This document shows, piece by piece, positions 50,368 to 59,447 of a stretch of 64,000 bases of DNA. The translations under genes were made by a program, and so were the position numbers. Origin of the DNA: Rhizobium sp. Q54 (GTDB taxonomy: Bacteria; Bacteroidota; Bacteroidia; Flavobacteriales; Flavobacteriaceae); the NCBI GenBank assembly GCA_943328505.2, contig CALQAH020000001.1, positions 161,057-225,056 of the forward strand, read 5' to 3'. Position 1 is the first letter of the stretch. Each line of letters starts with the position of its first letter. The notes beneath the pieces were generated by a model. The model was not told where the DNA came from and did not search any database. It saw only the letters and a list, made by a program, of their open reading frames with translations.

Positions 50368-52410
50368 TTACCAAATTTTAACACGTTTTTCAGGAGCTAA
50401 GTATAAGGAGTCAGTTGGCTTCACTTTGAAAGCATTGTAAAACTCGGGTACATTTCGAACTACACCATTAATTCTATATTTAGCAGGTGAGTGTGGGTCG
50501 TTTGCAATTTGACTACGAATGGCTTCTTCTCTTGATTTGTCCAACCAAACTTGCGCCCAACCCAATAATACACGTTGTTCACCTGTAAAGCCATCCATTA
50601 CAGGAGCTTCTTTACCTTTAAGACTCAATTTGTAAGCCTTAATTGTGATTGACAATCCTCCTAAATCACCAATATTTTCGCCTAAAGTAAATTCGCCATT
50701 TACATTCAAATCTGGGAAAGCCTTAAACCCACTGTACTGGGCTATTAATGCTCCTGTTTTTTGTTTAAATGCTTCTAAATCTTTTGGCGTCCACCAATTA
50801 CGCATCACACCATCACCATCAAATGTACTTCCTTGATCATCAAAACCATGGCCAATTTCATGACCAATTACGGCGCCAATTCCACCATAGTTTACAGCGT
50901 CTTCTGCTTTCATATTAAAGAAAGGTGGTTGCAAAATAGCTGCAGGAAATACAATTTCGTTTAATGAAGGATTGTAATAGGCATTGACTGTTTGAGGATT
51001 CATTCCCCATTCTGCTCTATCTACAGGTTTTCCTAGTTTGTCTAATTGGCGTTTGTATTCAAAAGCCGTAGCTCTTTGTAAGTTACCGTAATAATCATCT
51101 TTTATAACTTTTAGGGTTGAATAATCTCTCCATGTATCCGGATAACCAATTTTCAACATGAATTTAGATAGTTTGTCTAACGCTTGTTTTTTAGTTTCAG
51201 GCGACATCCAATCCAATTTTTTAATGCTTTCTTCGTAGGCTTTTAATAAGTTTTTAACCAAAACTGTCATGCGTTCTTTAGCTTCTGGAGAAAAATGTTT
51301 TTCAACATATACTTTTCCAATAATTTCTCCAAGATTTGTATTTACTCTATCCACACCTCGTTTCCAAGCATCTTTCTGTTTCTCGGTTCCGCTCAGAACA
51401 GTCCCATAAAACTTAAAATTTTCTTGATCTAAAGCAGTGTTTAAAGCGGTTGCTGAGCCATGAATAACACTCCATTTTAAATAATTCTTCCAAGTTTCCA
51501 AAGGTGTAGCTTTAATAATGTTATTCAAAGCTTTGATGTACTCAACTTGAGTAACATCGATGGTTTTTTCTCCAGCAACTCCGGCACTTGTTAGCATAGC
51601 AGTCCAATCAAAATCGGGCATTAATTGCTTCAAATCTTTAACTTGGTACATATTGTAAAGTTTTGACATGTCTCGAGTCAATTCTTTTTTCATGTGTTTA
51701 GAAGCTAGAGTAGTTTCTAATGTCATGATTTGTGGCGCAAGAACTGATGCATTGGCAACTCCTCCAAGAGTTAGCATCTTTTCAATGTGGTTTACATATT
51801 TTTCACGAATTTCTTTTGATTTTGCATCCTCTAGAAAATAGTATTCTCTATCGGGTAACCCAAGCCCACCTTGCCATGTCAGCAACATATATTTTGTAGG
51901 GTCTTTAAAATCGGTGTAAACACCTAAACTAAATGGACCTTGATTTCCAGCACGGTTGGCTTCCCCAAAATAGCTCGCTAAATCGGAATAATTTGCAAGG
52001 GCTTCAATTTTTTTAAATTCTGGCGCAAGCGGTGTAATTCCTTTTTGATCTCTAAGTTTTTGATTCATATAGGTATTATAAAAGTCACCTATTTTTTGTT
52101 CATCGGAACCGTTTTCAAATTTTCCTTTGGAAGCTGCAGTGATTATTGCTTTTACATCTTCATCTGCTTTGTCGCTGATAACATCCCATGCTCCAAAACT
52201 TGCTTTGTCTGCTGGAATTTTATTCTTCTTAACCCAAGTTCCGTTAACATAAGCATCAAAATTATCACCTGGTTTGACCAAAGTATCCATGTTTTTTATT
52301 TCAATACCCGAAATTAGGGTTTCCTCTTTTTCGGATTTATTACAAGCAGTAAGCAGAAATAATGCTGATAACACAACAGAAGATTTGATTAAAATTGTTT
52401 TGTTTTTCAT
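50368..52410 (-). CDS. M13 family metallopeptidase (neprilysin/PepO-like) lipoprotein
   Basis: 680 aa. Lipobox LLTAC (MKNKTILIKSSVVLSALFLLTAC). An N-terminal M13 domain (DNFDAYVNGTWVKKNKIPADK) is followed by the zinc catalytic domain with HEIGH (GAVIGHEIGHGFDDQGSTFDGDG), NAYY and GENIGDLGG carrying the third ligand. It degrades small peptides, probably in the periplasm or on the surface. First core gene past the island. Confidence 0.95.
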   Translation of the reverse strand: MKNKTILIKSSVVLSALFLLTACNKSEKEETLISGIEIKNMDTLVKPGDNFDAYVNGTWVKKNKIPADKASFGAWDVISDKADEDVKAIITAASKGKFENGSDEQKIGDFYNTYMNQKLRDQKGITPLAPEFKKIEALANYSDLASYFGEANRAGNQGPFSLGVYTDFKDPTKYMLLTWQGGLGLPDREYYFLEDAKSKEIREKYVNHIEKMLTLGGVANASVLAPQIMTLETTLASKHMKKELTRDMSKLYNMYQVKDLKQLMPDFDWTAMLTSAGVAGEKTIDVTQVEYIKALNNIIKATPLETWKNYLKWSVIHGSATALNTALDQENFKFYGTVLSGTEKQKDAWKRGVDRVNTNLGEIIGKVYVEKHFSPEAKERMTVLVKNLLKAYEESIKKLDWMSPETKKQALDKLSKFMLKIGYPDTWRDYSTLKVIKDDYYGNLQRATAFEYKRQLDKLGKPVDRAEWGMNPQTVNAYYNPSLNEIVFPAAILQPPFFNMKAEDAVNYGGIGAVIGHEIGHGFDDQGSTFDGDGVMRNWWTPKDLEAFKQKTGALIAQYSGFKAFPDLNVNGEFTLGENIGDLGGLSITIKAYKLSLKGKEAPVMDGFTGEQRVLLGWAQVWLDKSREEAIRSQIANDPHSPAKYRINGVVRNVPEFYNAFKVKPTDSLYLAPEKRVKIW

Positions 52411-52488
52411 TATTTTAATTTTTGATTAGGAGTATAAAAGTACTGTTTTTTTCTTTTTAAAATTATTTAAAAAAGATAAAGAAAAAAA

Positions 52489-53451
52489 TTATTTATTTCT
52501 ATTTAAAATAGGGAGTAATAAAAAAGACAAGCCTCCTAAGAATATCATTAAAACGGTTTGAGAAGTCCATACCAACCATCCGAAAGCCGTTCCAGCTGTG
52601 TCTGGAATACCATAAAGCATAAATATTTCAGCAACAAGAAGTGGATAGGCTCCAAAACCTCCATTTGTAAACCCAATGGCCAAACTGCCAAATACAAAGC
52701 CAATTATTACAGCTCCCATTCCTATATTACTGGTTTCTTTTAATGCAAAAATGGTGACGTAAAACATTAATAAATAAGTAAACCATATAAAAAAAGAATG
52801 AAAAAGAAATGGCCATTTGTTTTTCATTTTTAGGATGCTGGTCATACCTTCAACTAAACCTGAAAATTTATCTTTAAGGGAAAGAACAATTTTCCAATTA
52901 GAATAAAGCCAAACCAAAGTAAAAATTACAAATAAGACAACACCAATTAGGGCAATGAGAATTAATTTTTCGATTGGGATTTTAGCAACAATATAATCTT
53001 TTAAAACATTGAATTGAAGAAAAAATGAAACTACAACAAACAAAAAAAAGATTAATAAATCTACAACTCTTTCTGCAACTATAGTTCCAAATCCTTTATC
53101 AAAAGGGATGTCTTCGTATTTTTTTAAAATAATTGCGCGAGTAACTTCGCCTGATTTTGGAATGGTTAAATTCATAAAATAGGCTACGCAAACCGCCATT
53201 AAATTATTGTGAAATTTAGTTTGATATCCTAAATGTTCTAAAGAAAATTTCCATCGATACGCCCGAGAAAGAAACCCAAATAACGCAATGAATAATGATA
53301 AATAGATATAGAAATAATCGGCGTTTCTAAAATAACCTTTCATTTCTGTAATTTGAGCGGGAGTGAATTCGTTGTATTTGTAGATAATTAAATAAATCCC
53401 CAAAAGTATTGGAAGAAGAATTGATAACCATTTGCTAACGATTTTTTTCAA
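52489..53451 (-). CDS. LPG-synthase-TM/UPF0104 flippase-like membrane protein
   Basis: 320 aa with about eight transmembrane helices. AYRWKFSLEHLGYQTKFHNNLMAVCVAYFMNLTIPKSGEVTRAIIL and the GFTNGGFGAYPLL motif match the lysylphosphatidylglycerol-synthetase membrane domain family (YbhN/AglD-like). It lacks the aminoacyl transferase domain. It is probably a lipid flippase or accessory. It follows panD by 4 bp. Confidence 0.83.
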   Translation of the reverse strand: MKKIVSKWLSILLPILLGIYLIIYKYNEFTPAQITEMKGYFRNADYFYIYLSLFIALFGFLSRAYRWKFSLEHLGYQTKFHNNLMAVCVAYFMNLTIPKSGEVTRAIILKKYEDIPFDKGFGTIVAERVVDLLIFFLFVVVSFFLQFNVLKDYIVAKIPIEKLILIALIGVVLFVIFTLVWLYSNWKIVLSLKDKFSGLVEGMTSILKMKNKWPFLFHSFFIWFTYLLMFYVTIFALKETSNIGMGAVIIGFVFGSLAIGFTNGGFGAYPLLVAEIFMLYGIPDTAGTAFGWLVWTSQTVLMIFLGGLSFLLLPILNRNK

Positions 53452-53455
53452 AGGA

Positions 53456-53806
53456 TTAGGTCAAAGAATTATCATTTTCGTTTGGAAATATAATCCATGG
53501 CTTAAAGGCTTTGGCTTCTTCAAAATCTAACAGTGCATAGGAAATAATGATAATAATGTCTCCAGTTTGTACTTTTCGAGCAGCTGGTCCATTTAAAGTA
53601 ATTTCACCATAATTTTTTCTTCCAGGGATAACATAGGTTTCAAATCGTTCGCCATTATTAATGTTCACTATGGCAACTTTTTCACCTTCAATAAGGTTGG
53701 ATGCGTTCATTAAAGCTTCGTCAATAGTAATGCTGCCAATATAATTTAAATCGGCACCCGTTACTTTTACACGGTGAATTTTAGATTTTACAACTTGAAT
53801 TTGCAT
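53456..53806 (-). CDS. panD: Aspartate 1-decarboxylase
   Basis: 116 aa proenzyme. Self-cleavage at G24-S25 ([12 protein letters not shown]) creates the pyruvoyl group; catalytic Tyr and Lys positions are in range (SKIHRVKVT). It makes beta-alanine for pantothenate. The order panC, panD, flippase-like is the standard Bacteroidota operon. Confidence 0.96.
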   Translation of the reverse strand: MQIQVVKSKIHRVKVTGADLNYIGSITIDEALMNASNLIEGEKVAIVNINNGERFETYVIPGRKNYGEITLNGPAARKVQTGDIIIIISYALLDFEEAKAFKPWIIFPNENDNSLT

Positions 53807-53820
53807 GGGGCAAAAGTATA

Positions 53821-54669
53821 TTAATTTAATGAAATGGTATCAATCAATCTAATTTTATTAACAAAAACGGCAATAAAAGCACGGTATTTTTTATTTTTAT
53901 TTTTATGTATACAAGGTAATAATGTTGCTTCATCTGCAATTTGAAAATATTCTAGTTCAAATTGTGGATGCATCTTGAAAGTATTTTTTACCCAATGGGT
54001 TACCTTGTTGGCCGATTGTGTTTTGAAAATGATTTTGGCCTGATTTAAGGTTTCATAAATGATTTTAGCATTTTCTCTTTCTGCGGGAGTTAAACGTTCG
54101 TTTCTTGAACTCATAGCCAAACCATTGGATTCTCTGTATATAGGATAAGCAATAATTTTTACCGACAATTTTAACTTTTCAACTAGTTTTTTTATAATTT
54201 GTAATTGCTGAAAATCTTTTTCTCCGAAATAAGCGTTAGTTGGTTTTACAATTTCAAAAAGCCGTTTTACAATTGTTGCTACTCCATCGAAATGTCCAGC
54301 CCTAAATTTTCCTTCCATTTGATTTTCTAATCCGTCAAAATCAAAATGTTGCGAAATTGGATTCCCTTCATAAATATCATTCACTGTGGGCGCAAAAACA
54401 ATTACCGTGTCAGAAATGGTTTTTATTTTTTCAATATCTGCCTCTAAGGTTCTTGGATATTTTTCTAAATCGGAAGGATTGTTGAATTGCGTTGGGTTCA
54501 CAAAAATACTTATCACCACAATAGAATTATTGTCAAATGCTTCTTGTAACAATGAAAGGTGACCAAAGTGTAATGCACCCATGGTTGGAACAAACCCAAT
54601 TGTGGTTTTAGAATTAGAAGCCAATTTAAGATACGAAACTAGTTCAAGTTGGGTGTTGAAAATGTGCAT
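53821..54669 (-). CDS. panC: Pantothenate synthetase
   Basis: 282 aa from the ATG at 54669 ([17 protein letters not shown]), the normal family length; the ORF track adds 17 upstream residues with no homology. It has the HIGH-type motif ([12 protein letters not shown]), [12 protein letters not shown] and the KMSKS-like SSRNERL. It joins pantoate and beta-alanine with ATP. Cytosolic. First gene of panC-panD, divergent from the GlgA-like gene. Confidence 0.95.
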   Translation of the reverse strand: MHIFNTQLELVSYLKLASNSKTTIGFVPTMGALHFGHLSLLQEAFDNNSIVVISIFVNPTQFNNPSDLEKYPRTLEADIEKIKTISDTVIVFAPTVNDIYEGNPISQHFDFDGLENQMEGKFRAGHFDGVATIVKRLFEIVKPTNAYFGEKDFQQLQIIKKLVEKLKLSVKIIAYPIYRESNGLAMSSRNERLTPAERENAKIIYETLNQAKIIFKTQSANKVTHWVKNTFKMHPQFELEYFQIADEATLLPCIHKNKNKKYRAFIAVFVNKIRLIDTISLN

Positions 54670-54729
54670 CAAAGAATGATAAATAAGATGCAAACTTACT
54701 GTTTTCATAAATAACTGCATAAATTTTTG

Positions 54730-54737
54730 TACTTTTG
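54730..54737 (+). promoter_or_regulatory. -7 box of the GlgA-like/DUF4270/glmS operon
   Basis: TACTTTTG fits TAnnTTTG, 38 nt before the ATG at 54776. An overlapping mini-ORF (ATG at 54769) stops after MTYGR and runs into the true start. Confidence 0.5.
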
Positions 54738-54775
54738 CCTGTTTTTTATTGACAATTTATAAAGTAGCATGACGT

Positions 54776-55582
54776 ATGGAAGATAAGAGAATATTGTATG
54801 TATCATCGGAAGTGGTGCCGTATCTCGCTGAAAATGAGGTTTCTTTAATGTCTTATGATGTTCCTAAAATGGTCAATGATCAAGGAGCACAAATAAGAAT
54901 ATTTATGCCAAGGTATGGCAATATAAATGAAAGAAGACATCAATTACATGAAGTAATAAGATTGTCTGGGATGAATTTGGTTGTTAATGATTTAGACATG
55001 CCTTTAATTATCAAAGTAGCTTCAATTCCAAAAGAACGTATTCAAGTTTATTTTATTGATAACGATGAGTATTTTAAAAGAAAAGCAACATTTAGTGACG
55101 AAGAAGGAGTTTTATATCCTGATAATGATGAAAGAGCTATTTTCTTTGCCAAAGGTGTAGTAGAAACAGTAAAAAAATTGAACTGGGTTCCTGATATAAT
55201 TCATGTTCATGGTTGGATGGCAAGCATGTTACCTATTTATATGAAGCATTTTTATAAAGATGAGGCACTATTTTCTGAAACAAAGATCATAACCTCTGTT
55301 TATGGTCAATCTTTTGAAGGTACACTAGATGCAGAAATGATCAATAAGATAACTTTTGACAACATTCCGAAAGATGCTGTAAATGGTTTGGAAATCCCTA
55401 ATTATGAAAACCTTATGTTGGCATCAATTAATCATTCAGATGGTGTAATTATAGCCTCAGAAAACGTTTCGTCAAGTTTAACAAAATATATAGAATCTTC
55501 AGGAAAACCTTTTTTACCTTTCGCCTCTAAAGATAAATTTGCAGAAGCATATAGTTCTTTTTATAAAAGTATGCTTTCTTAA
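54776..55582 (+). CDS. GlgA-like GT5 N-terminal half protein, probably non-catalytic
   Basis: 268 aa, about half of a glycogen synthase. The N-terminal Rossmann part is clear (ILYVSSEVVPYL, IRIFMPRYGNINERRH, DIIHVHGWMASMLPIYMK). The KxGGL loop that binds ADP-glucose is replaced (YLAENEVSLMS), and the C-terminal GT-B domain is missing, so glucosyl transfer is unlikely. It heads an operon with DUF4270 and glmS, a conserved Flavobacteriia arrangement, suggesting a regulatory or structural role in envelope sugar metabolism. Confidence 0.85.
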   Translation: MEDKRILYVSSEVVPYLAENEVSLMSYDVPKMVNDQGAQIRIFMPRYGNINERRHQLHEVIRLSGMNLVVNDLDMPLIIKVASIPKERIQVYFIDNDEYFKRKATFSDEEGVLYPDNDERAIFFAKGVVETVKKLNWVPDIIHVHGWMASMLPIYMKHFYKDEALFSETKIITSVYGQSFEGTLDAEMINKITFDNIPKDAVNGLEIPNYENLMLASINHSDGVIIASENVSSSLTKYIESSGKPFLPFASKDKFAEAYSSFYKSMLS

Positions 55583-55595
55583 TTAATAAAGTTTT

Positions 55596-57314
55596 ATGTA
55601 CAGAAATTTAATTTTAAAATCGTTTTTTTTAGTGTCATGTGTTACATTTTTATGTTCATGTGATAAAGATTTTGATGAAGTTGGAGCCAATATTATTGGT
55701 GATGATCATTTTGGATTTGATAAATATGAAGATGCAAGTATTAAATCCTACAATCAGCCGTTAGGGCCAATTGGTTCCAATAATCAAGAGATTAATCCAC
55801 TTGGAATTTACACAAACCCAGCCTTTGGAACCACAACGGCTAGTTTTGTTACACAATTAGAGATGAGTTCAGTTAATATCAATCCTACTTTTACAACCAT
55901 AAACAATCCTCCAGTAATTGATAGTGTAATTTTATACATCCCTTATTTTAGTCGATTAAAAGACGATACTAACAATATCAATACCTATTCGTTAGATTCT
56001 ATTTTTGGAGTTAAGGAGTCAAAATTTAAATTAAGTATACACGAATCTGGATATTATTTAAGAGATTTAGAACCGAGTACTCAATTTGAAGAACAACAAC
56101 TTTTTTATACAGACAAAAACGCAGAAATAGACAGCTATAAAATTGGTAGTAGATTGAATGATAATGCCAATACTATTGAAAATGATCAATTTTATTTTAG
56201 ACCTGAAGAGATTGTTGAAAAAACATTAGATGAAAATGATGAAGTTGTTAGAACTAAGTTTATACCTGCAATGCGTTTACATTTGAGAAAAGATTTTTTC
56301 ACTTCCAAAATTTTAAATGCACCAAGCGGTCAACTGTATAGCAATAATATTTTCAAAAATTATATGCGGGGACTTTATTTTAAAGTTGAAAATCCTAATA
56401 ATAATCCTGGGAATATGGCGATGATTAACTTCAAAGGTGGAAAAGTTACTGTCTATTACAAACAAGATGTAGAGTTAACTCCCGATAATCCCGACACACC
56501 TGTTAACGAACAAGTAGTGGATAGATTAAAGAAAACATTTGTAATGACTTTAACCGGAAATACGGTAAGCTTATTAGAAAATTCTAATGAAAGCGCTAGT
56601 TATTTAGCTGCTACAAATTCTACTCTTGAAGCTGAAAAGATTTTTTTAAAAGGAGGCCAGGGATCAATGGCAATAATAGATCTTTTTGGGACTACCGATC
56701 TTATAACTTATGATAAAGAAAATGATATTATTATTAATGAACCAAATGGGATTCCTGATGAAATTGATAATATAAAAAAGAATAAATGGTTAATTAATGA
56801 AGCTAATCTGACTTTTTATATTGATCAATCCTCAATGTCAAACCTACAAACATTTGAACCACCGCGTATTTATTTATATGACATTGACACTAAAAACGCA
56901 TTGGCTGATTATTATTTTGATTCTGCTATTAATAGTTCTAATCCTAAATTAAATAAACCTGTTTATGGCGGAATATTATCTAATGAGGATGCTACAGTTG
57001 TCAAGCAAATAAAGAATGATAATGGGGAAATCGCTAATAAAGGTTTTAAATACAAAATCAGAATCACAAACCATCTTCGTAATCTTATCAAAAACGATTC
57101 TACAAATGTTAGATTAGGACTTACAGTAACAGAATCCATTTCGACTATTGGGTTTTCTAAATTAAAAACTCCTAACGTCAATAATGATAGAGTGCCAAGA
57201 ATGTCTGTTATTAGCCCTGTTGGAACTATTTTATATGGAACCAATATTCCAGTAGGTGATCCAAATTATGACAAAAGATTACGATTAGAAATTTATTATA
57301 CAAAACCTGATTAA
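55596..57314 (+). CDS. DUF4270 family lipoprotein
   Basis: 572 aa. Lipobox LCSC (SFFLVSCVTFLCSC), then the DUF4270 features CDKDFDEVGANIIGDDHFGF and LGIYTNPAFGTTTASFVTQLEM; long beta-rich body ending LRLEIYYTKPD. An outer-membrane surface lipoprotein of unknown role. Between the GlgA-like gene (13-bp gap) and glmS (11-bp gap). Confidence 0.88.
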   Translation: MYRNLILKSFFLVSCVTFLCSCDKDFDEVGANIIGDDHFGFDKYEDASIKSYNQPLGPIGSNNQEINPLGIYTNPAFGTTTASFVTQLEMSSVNINPTFTTINNPPVIDSVILYIPYFSRLKDDTNNINTYSLDSIFGVKESKFKLSIHESGYYLRDLEPSTQFEEQQLFYTDKNAEIDSYKIGSRLNDNANTIENDQFYFRPEEIVEKTLDENDEVVRTKFIPAMRLHLRKDFFTSKILNAPSGQLYSNNIFKNYMRGLYFKVENPNNNPGNMAMINFKGGKVTVYYKQDVELTPDNPDTPVNEQVVDRLKKTFVMTLTGNTVSLLENSNESASYLAATNSTLEAEKIFLKGGQGSMAIIDLFGTTDLITYDKENDIIINEPNGIPDEIDNIKKNKWLINEANLTFYIDQSSMSNLQTFEPPRIYLYDIDTKNALADYYFDSAINSSNPKLNKPVYGGILSNEDATVVKQIKNDNGEIANKGFKYKIRITNHLRNLIKNDSTNVRLGLTVTESISTIGFSKLKTPNVNNDRVPRMSVISPVGTILYGTNIPVGDPNYDKRLRLEIYYTKPD

Positions 57315-57325
57315 TATATAGAATT

Positions 57326-59170
57326 ATGTGTGGAATTGTTGGATACATAGGTTATCGAGAGGCTTATCCAATTGTTATAAAAGGATTAAAGCGTTTAGAG
57401 TATAGAGGTTATGATAGTGCCGGTATCATGTTATACGATGGCAAAGAATTAAAAATATCTAAAACCAAAGGTAAAGTTTCAGATCTTGAAGAGAAATCCA
57501 AAGAGATAAACACTACGGGTACTATTGGAATGGGACATACACGTTGGGCTACCCATGGTGTACCAAATGATATCAATTCACATCCACATGTATCCAACTC
57601 AGGAAATCTTGCAATTATTCATAATGGAATTATAGAAAACTATGAACCATTAAAAAAAGAATTAATTAATAGAGGGTATGTTTTTAAATCGGATACCGAT
57701 ACTGAAGTATTAATAAATTTAATTGAAGAAGTTCAAAAGAAAGAAAAACTTAAACTTGGGAAAGCCGTTCAAGTTGCCTTAAACCAAGTTGTTGGAGCGT
57801 ATGCAATTTGTGTTTTTGATAAAAATAAACCAGACGAAATTGTTGTGGCTAGACTTGGAAGTCCTTTAGCTATTGGTGTTGGTGAAAACGAGTATTTTAT
57901 TGCGTCAGATGCTTCTCCATTTATAGAATACACATCCAATGCTATATATCTTGAAGATGAAGAAATGGCAATTGTGAGATTGCATAAGCCTTTAAAAATT
58001 AGAAAAATTAAAGATGATTCTTTAGTTAATCCCTGTATTCAAGAGCTTCAAATGAATTTGGAGCAAATTGAAAAAGGAGGTTATGATCATTTTATGCTTA
58101 AAGAAATATATGAACAACCTAATGTTATAAAGGATACTTATAGAGGTAGACTTCATGCTAATTTGGGTTTAATTCAAATGGCAGGTGTTGAAGACAATAT
58201 TGAAAAATTTCTTCATGCCGAAAGAATCATAATTATTGCTTGTGGAACATCTTGGCATGCCGGATTAGTTGCCGAATATGTTATAGAAGAGTTTGCAAGA
58301 ATACCTGTTGAAGTAGAATATGCTTCTGAATTTAGATACAGAAACCCAATTATAAATAAAGGCGATGTTGTAATAGCAATTTCTCAATCAGGGGAAACTG
58401 CCGATACGCTTGCTGCTATAAAATTAGCCAAAGAAAGAGGCGCTTTTGTTTTTGGAGTTTGTAATGTTGTAGGTTCTTCCATTTCAAGAGAAACGAATGC
58501 AGGAGCTTATACCCATGCTGGGCCAGAAATTGGAGTAGCATCTACTAAAGCATTTACTACTCAGATTACGGTTTTAACGATGATTGCTTTACGTTTAGCA
58601 AAAGCTAAAGGAACATTATCCAATTCCGATTTTCATAGATATTTGCAGGAATTGGAAACTATTCCAGATAAAGTTAAAGAAGCGCTAGAAACAAACACGA
58701 AAGCAAAAGAAATTGCAACAACTTTTAAAGACGCACCAAATTGTTTGTATTTAGGAAGAGGTTATAATTTTCCGGTAGCTTTAGAAGGCGCATTAAAGTT
58801 AAAAGAAATATCCTATATTCATGCCGAAGGTTATCCAGCAGCAGAAATGAAACACGGACCCATTGCACTTATTGACGAACAAATGCCAGTAGTCGTGATT
58901 GCTCCCAAACAAGGACATTACGATAAAGTGGTCAGTAATATTCAAGAAATTAAATCTAGAAGTGGAAAAATAATAGCGATTGTAACAAAAGGCGATACTC
59001 AAGTAAAAGATCTTGCCGATCATGTTATTGAAATTCCGGAAACATCAGATGCTTTATCTCCTTTAATTACTACAATACCATTACAATTATTGTCTTATCA
59101 TATCGCAGTAATGAGAGGTTGTAACGTAGATCAACCAAGAAATTTGGCAAAATCAGTAACTGTAGAATAA
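57326..59170 (+). CDS. glmS: Glutamine--fructose-6-phosphate aminotransferase (isomerising)
   Basis: 614 aa. Cys2 nucleophile (MCGIVGYIG) starts the class II glutamine amidotransferase domain (1-220: HTRWATHG, HNGIIENY, SDTDTEVL), followed by two SIS domains (IIACGTSWHAG; ISQSGETADTLAA; LGRGYNFPVALEGALKLKEISY) and the C-terminal DQPRNLAKSVTVE. It makes glucosamine-6-phosphate for peptidoglycan and lipopolysaccharide. No glmS ribozyme is apparent in the 11-bp leader. Last gene of its operon. Confidence 0.97.
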   Translation: MCGIVGYIGYREAYPIVIKGLKRLEYRGYDSAGIMLYDGKELKISKTKGKVSDLEEKSKEINTTGTIGMGHTRWATHGVPNDINSHPHVSNSGNLAIIHNGIIENYEPLKKELINRGYVFKSDTDTEVLINLIEEVQKKEKLKLGKAVQVALNQVVGAYAICVFDKNKPDEIVVARLGSPLAIGVGENEYFIASDASPFIEYTSNAIYLEDEEMAIVRLHKPLKIRKIKDDSLVNPCIQELQMNLEQIEKGGYDHFMLKEIYEQPNVIKDTYRGRLHANLGLIQMAGVEDNIEKFLHAERIIIIACGTSWHAGLVAEYVIEEFARIPVEVEYASEFRYRNPIINKGDVVIAISQSGETADTLAAIKLAKERGAFVFGVCNVVGSSISRETNAGAYTHAGPEIGVASTKAFTTQITVLTMIALRLAKAKGTLSNSDFHRYLQELETIPDKVKEALETNTKAKEIATTFKDAPNCLYLGRGYNFPVALEGALKLKEISYIHAEGYPAAEMKHGPIALIDEQMPVVVIAPKQGHYDKVVSNIQEIKSRSGKIIAIVTKGDTQVKDLADHVIEIPETSDALSPLITTIPLQLLSYHIAVMRGCNVDQPRNLAKSVTVE

Positions 59171-59189
59171 ATGATTTCATTACATCACT

Positions 59190-59221
59190 AAAAAAAACGA
59201 GATTTATTCTCGTTTTTTTTA
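59190..59221 (+). terminator. Intrinsic terminator of glmS operon
   Basis: AAAAAACGAGA-TTTAT-TCTCGTTTTTTT, strong AT-flanked stem usable in both directions. Confidence 0.88.
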
Positions 59222-59447
59222 TGCAAAAATTTACGATTAATTTAAAAATTAGAACCAAAATACTATGTAAGCATAGTATTTTTTTATGAATTGTATTGAA
59301 ATGTTAAGAAAAACACAAAAAATTTAAAATAGGATATAAAATTAAATGACTTGCTAATTATCAAATGTGAAATTTTTAGCTATTTTTTTTATGAATTTAA
59401 AATAATAATTGTACTTTGGTCACATAAACCAACAAAATTCTAACCAA

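Noticed and set aside
54769-54786. MTYGR mini-ORF before the GlgA-like gene as a leader peptide
   Set aside because: Five codons overlapping the real start with no second copy or conservation to support it.
57315-57325. glmS ribozyme upstream of glmS
   Set aside because: The gap from the preceding gene is 11 bp, too short for the ribozyme, and no core motif is seen.
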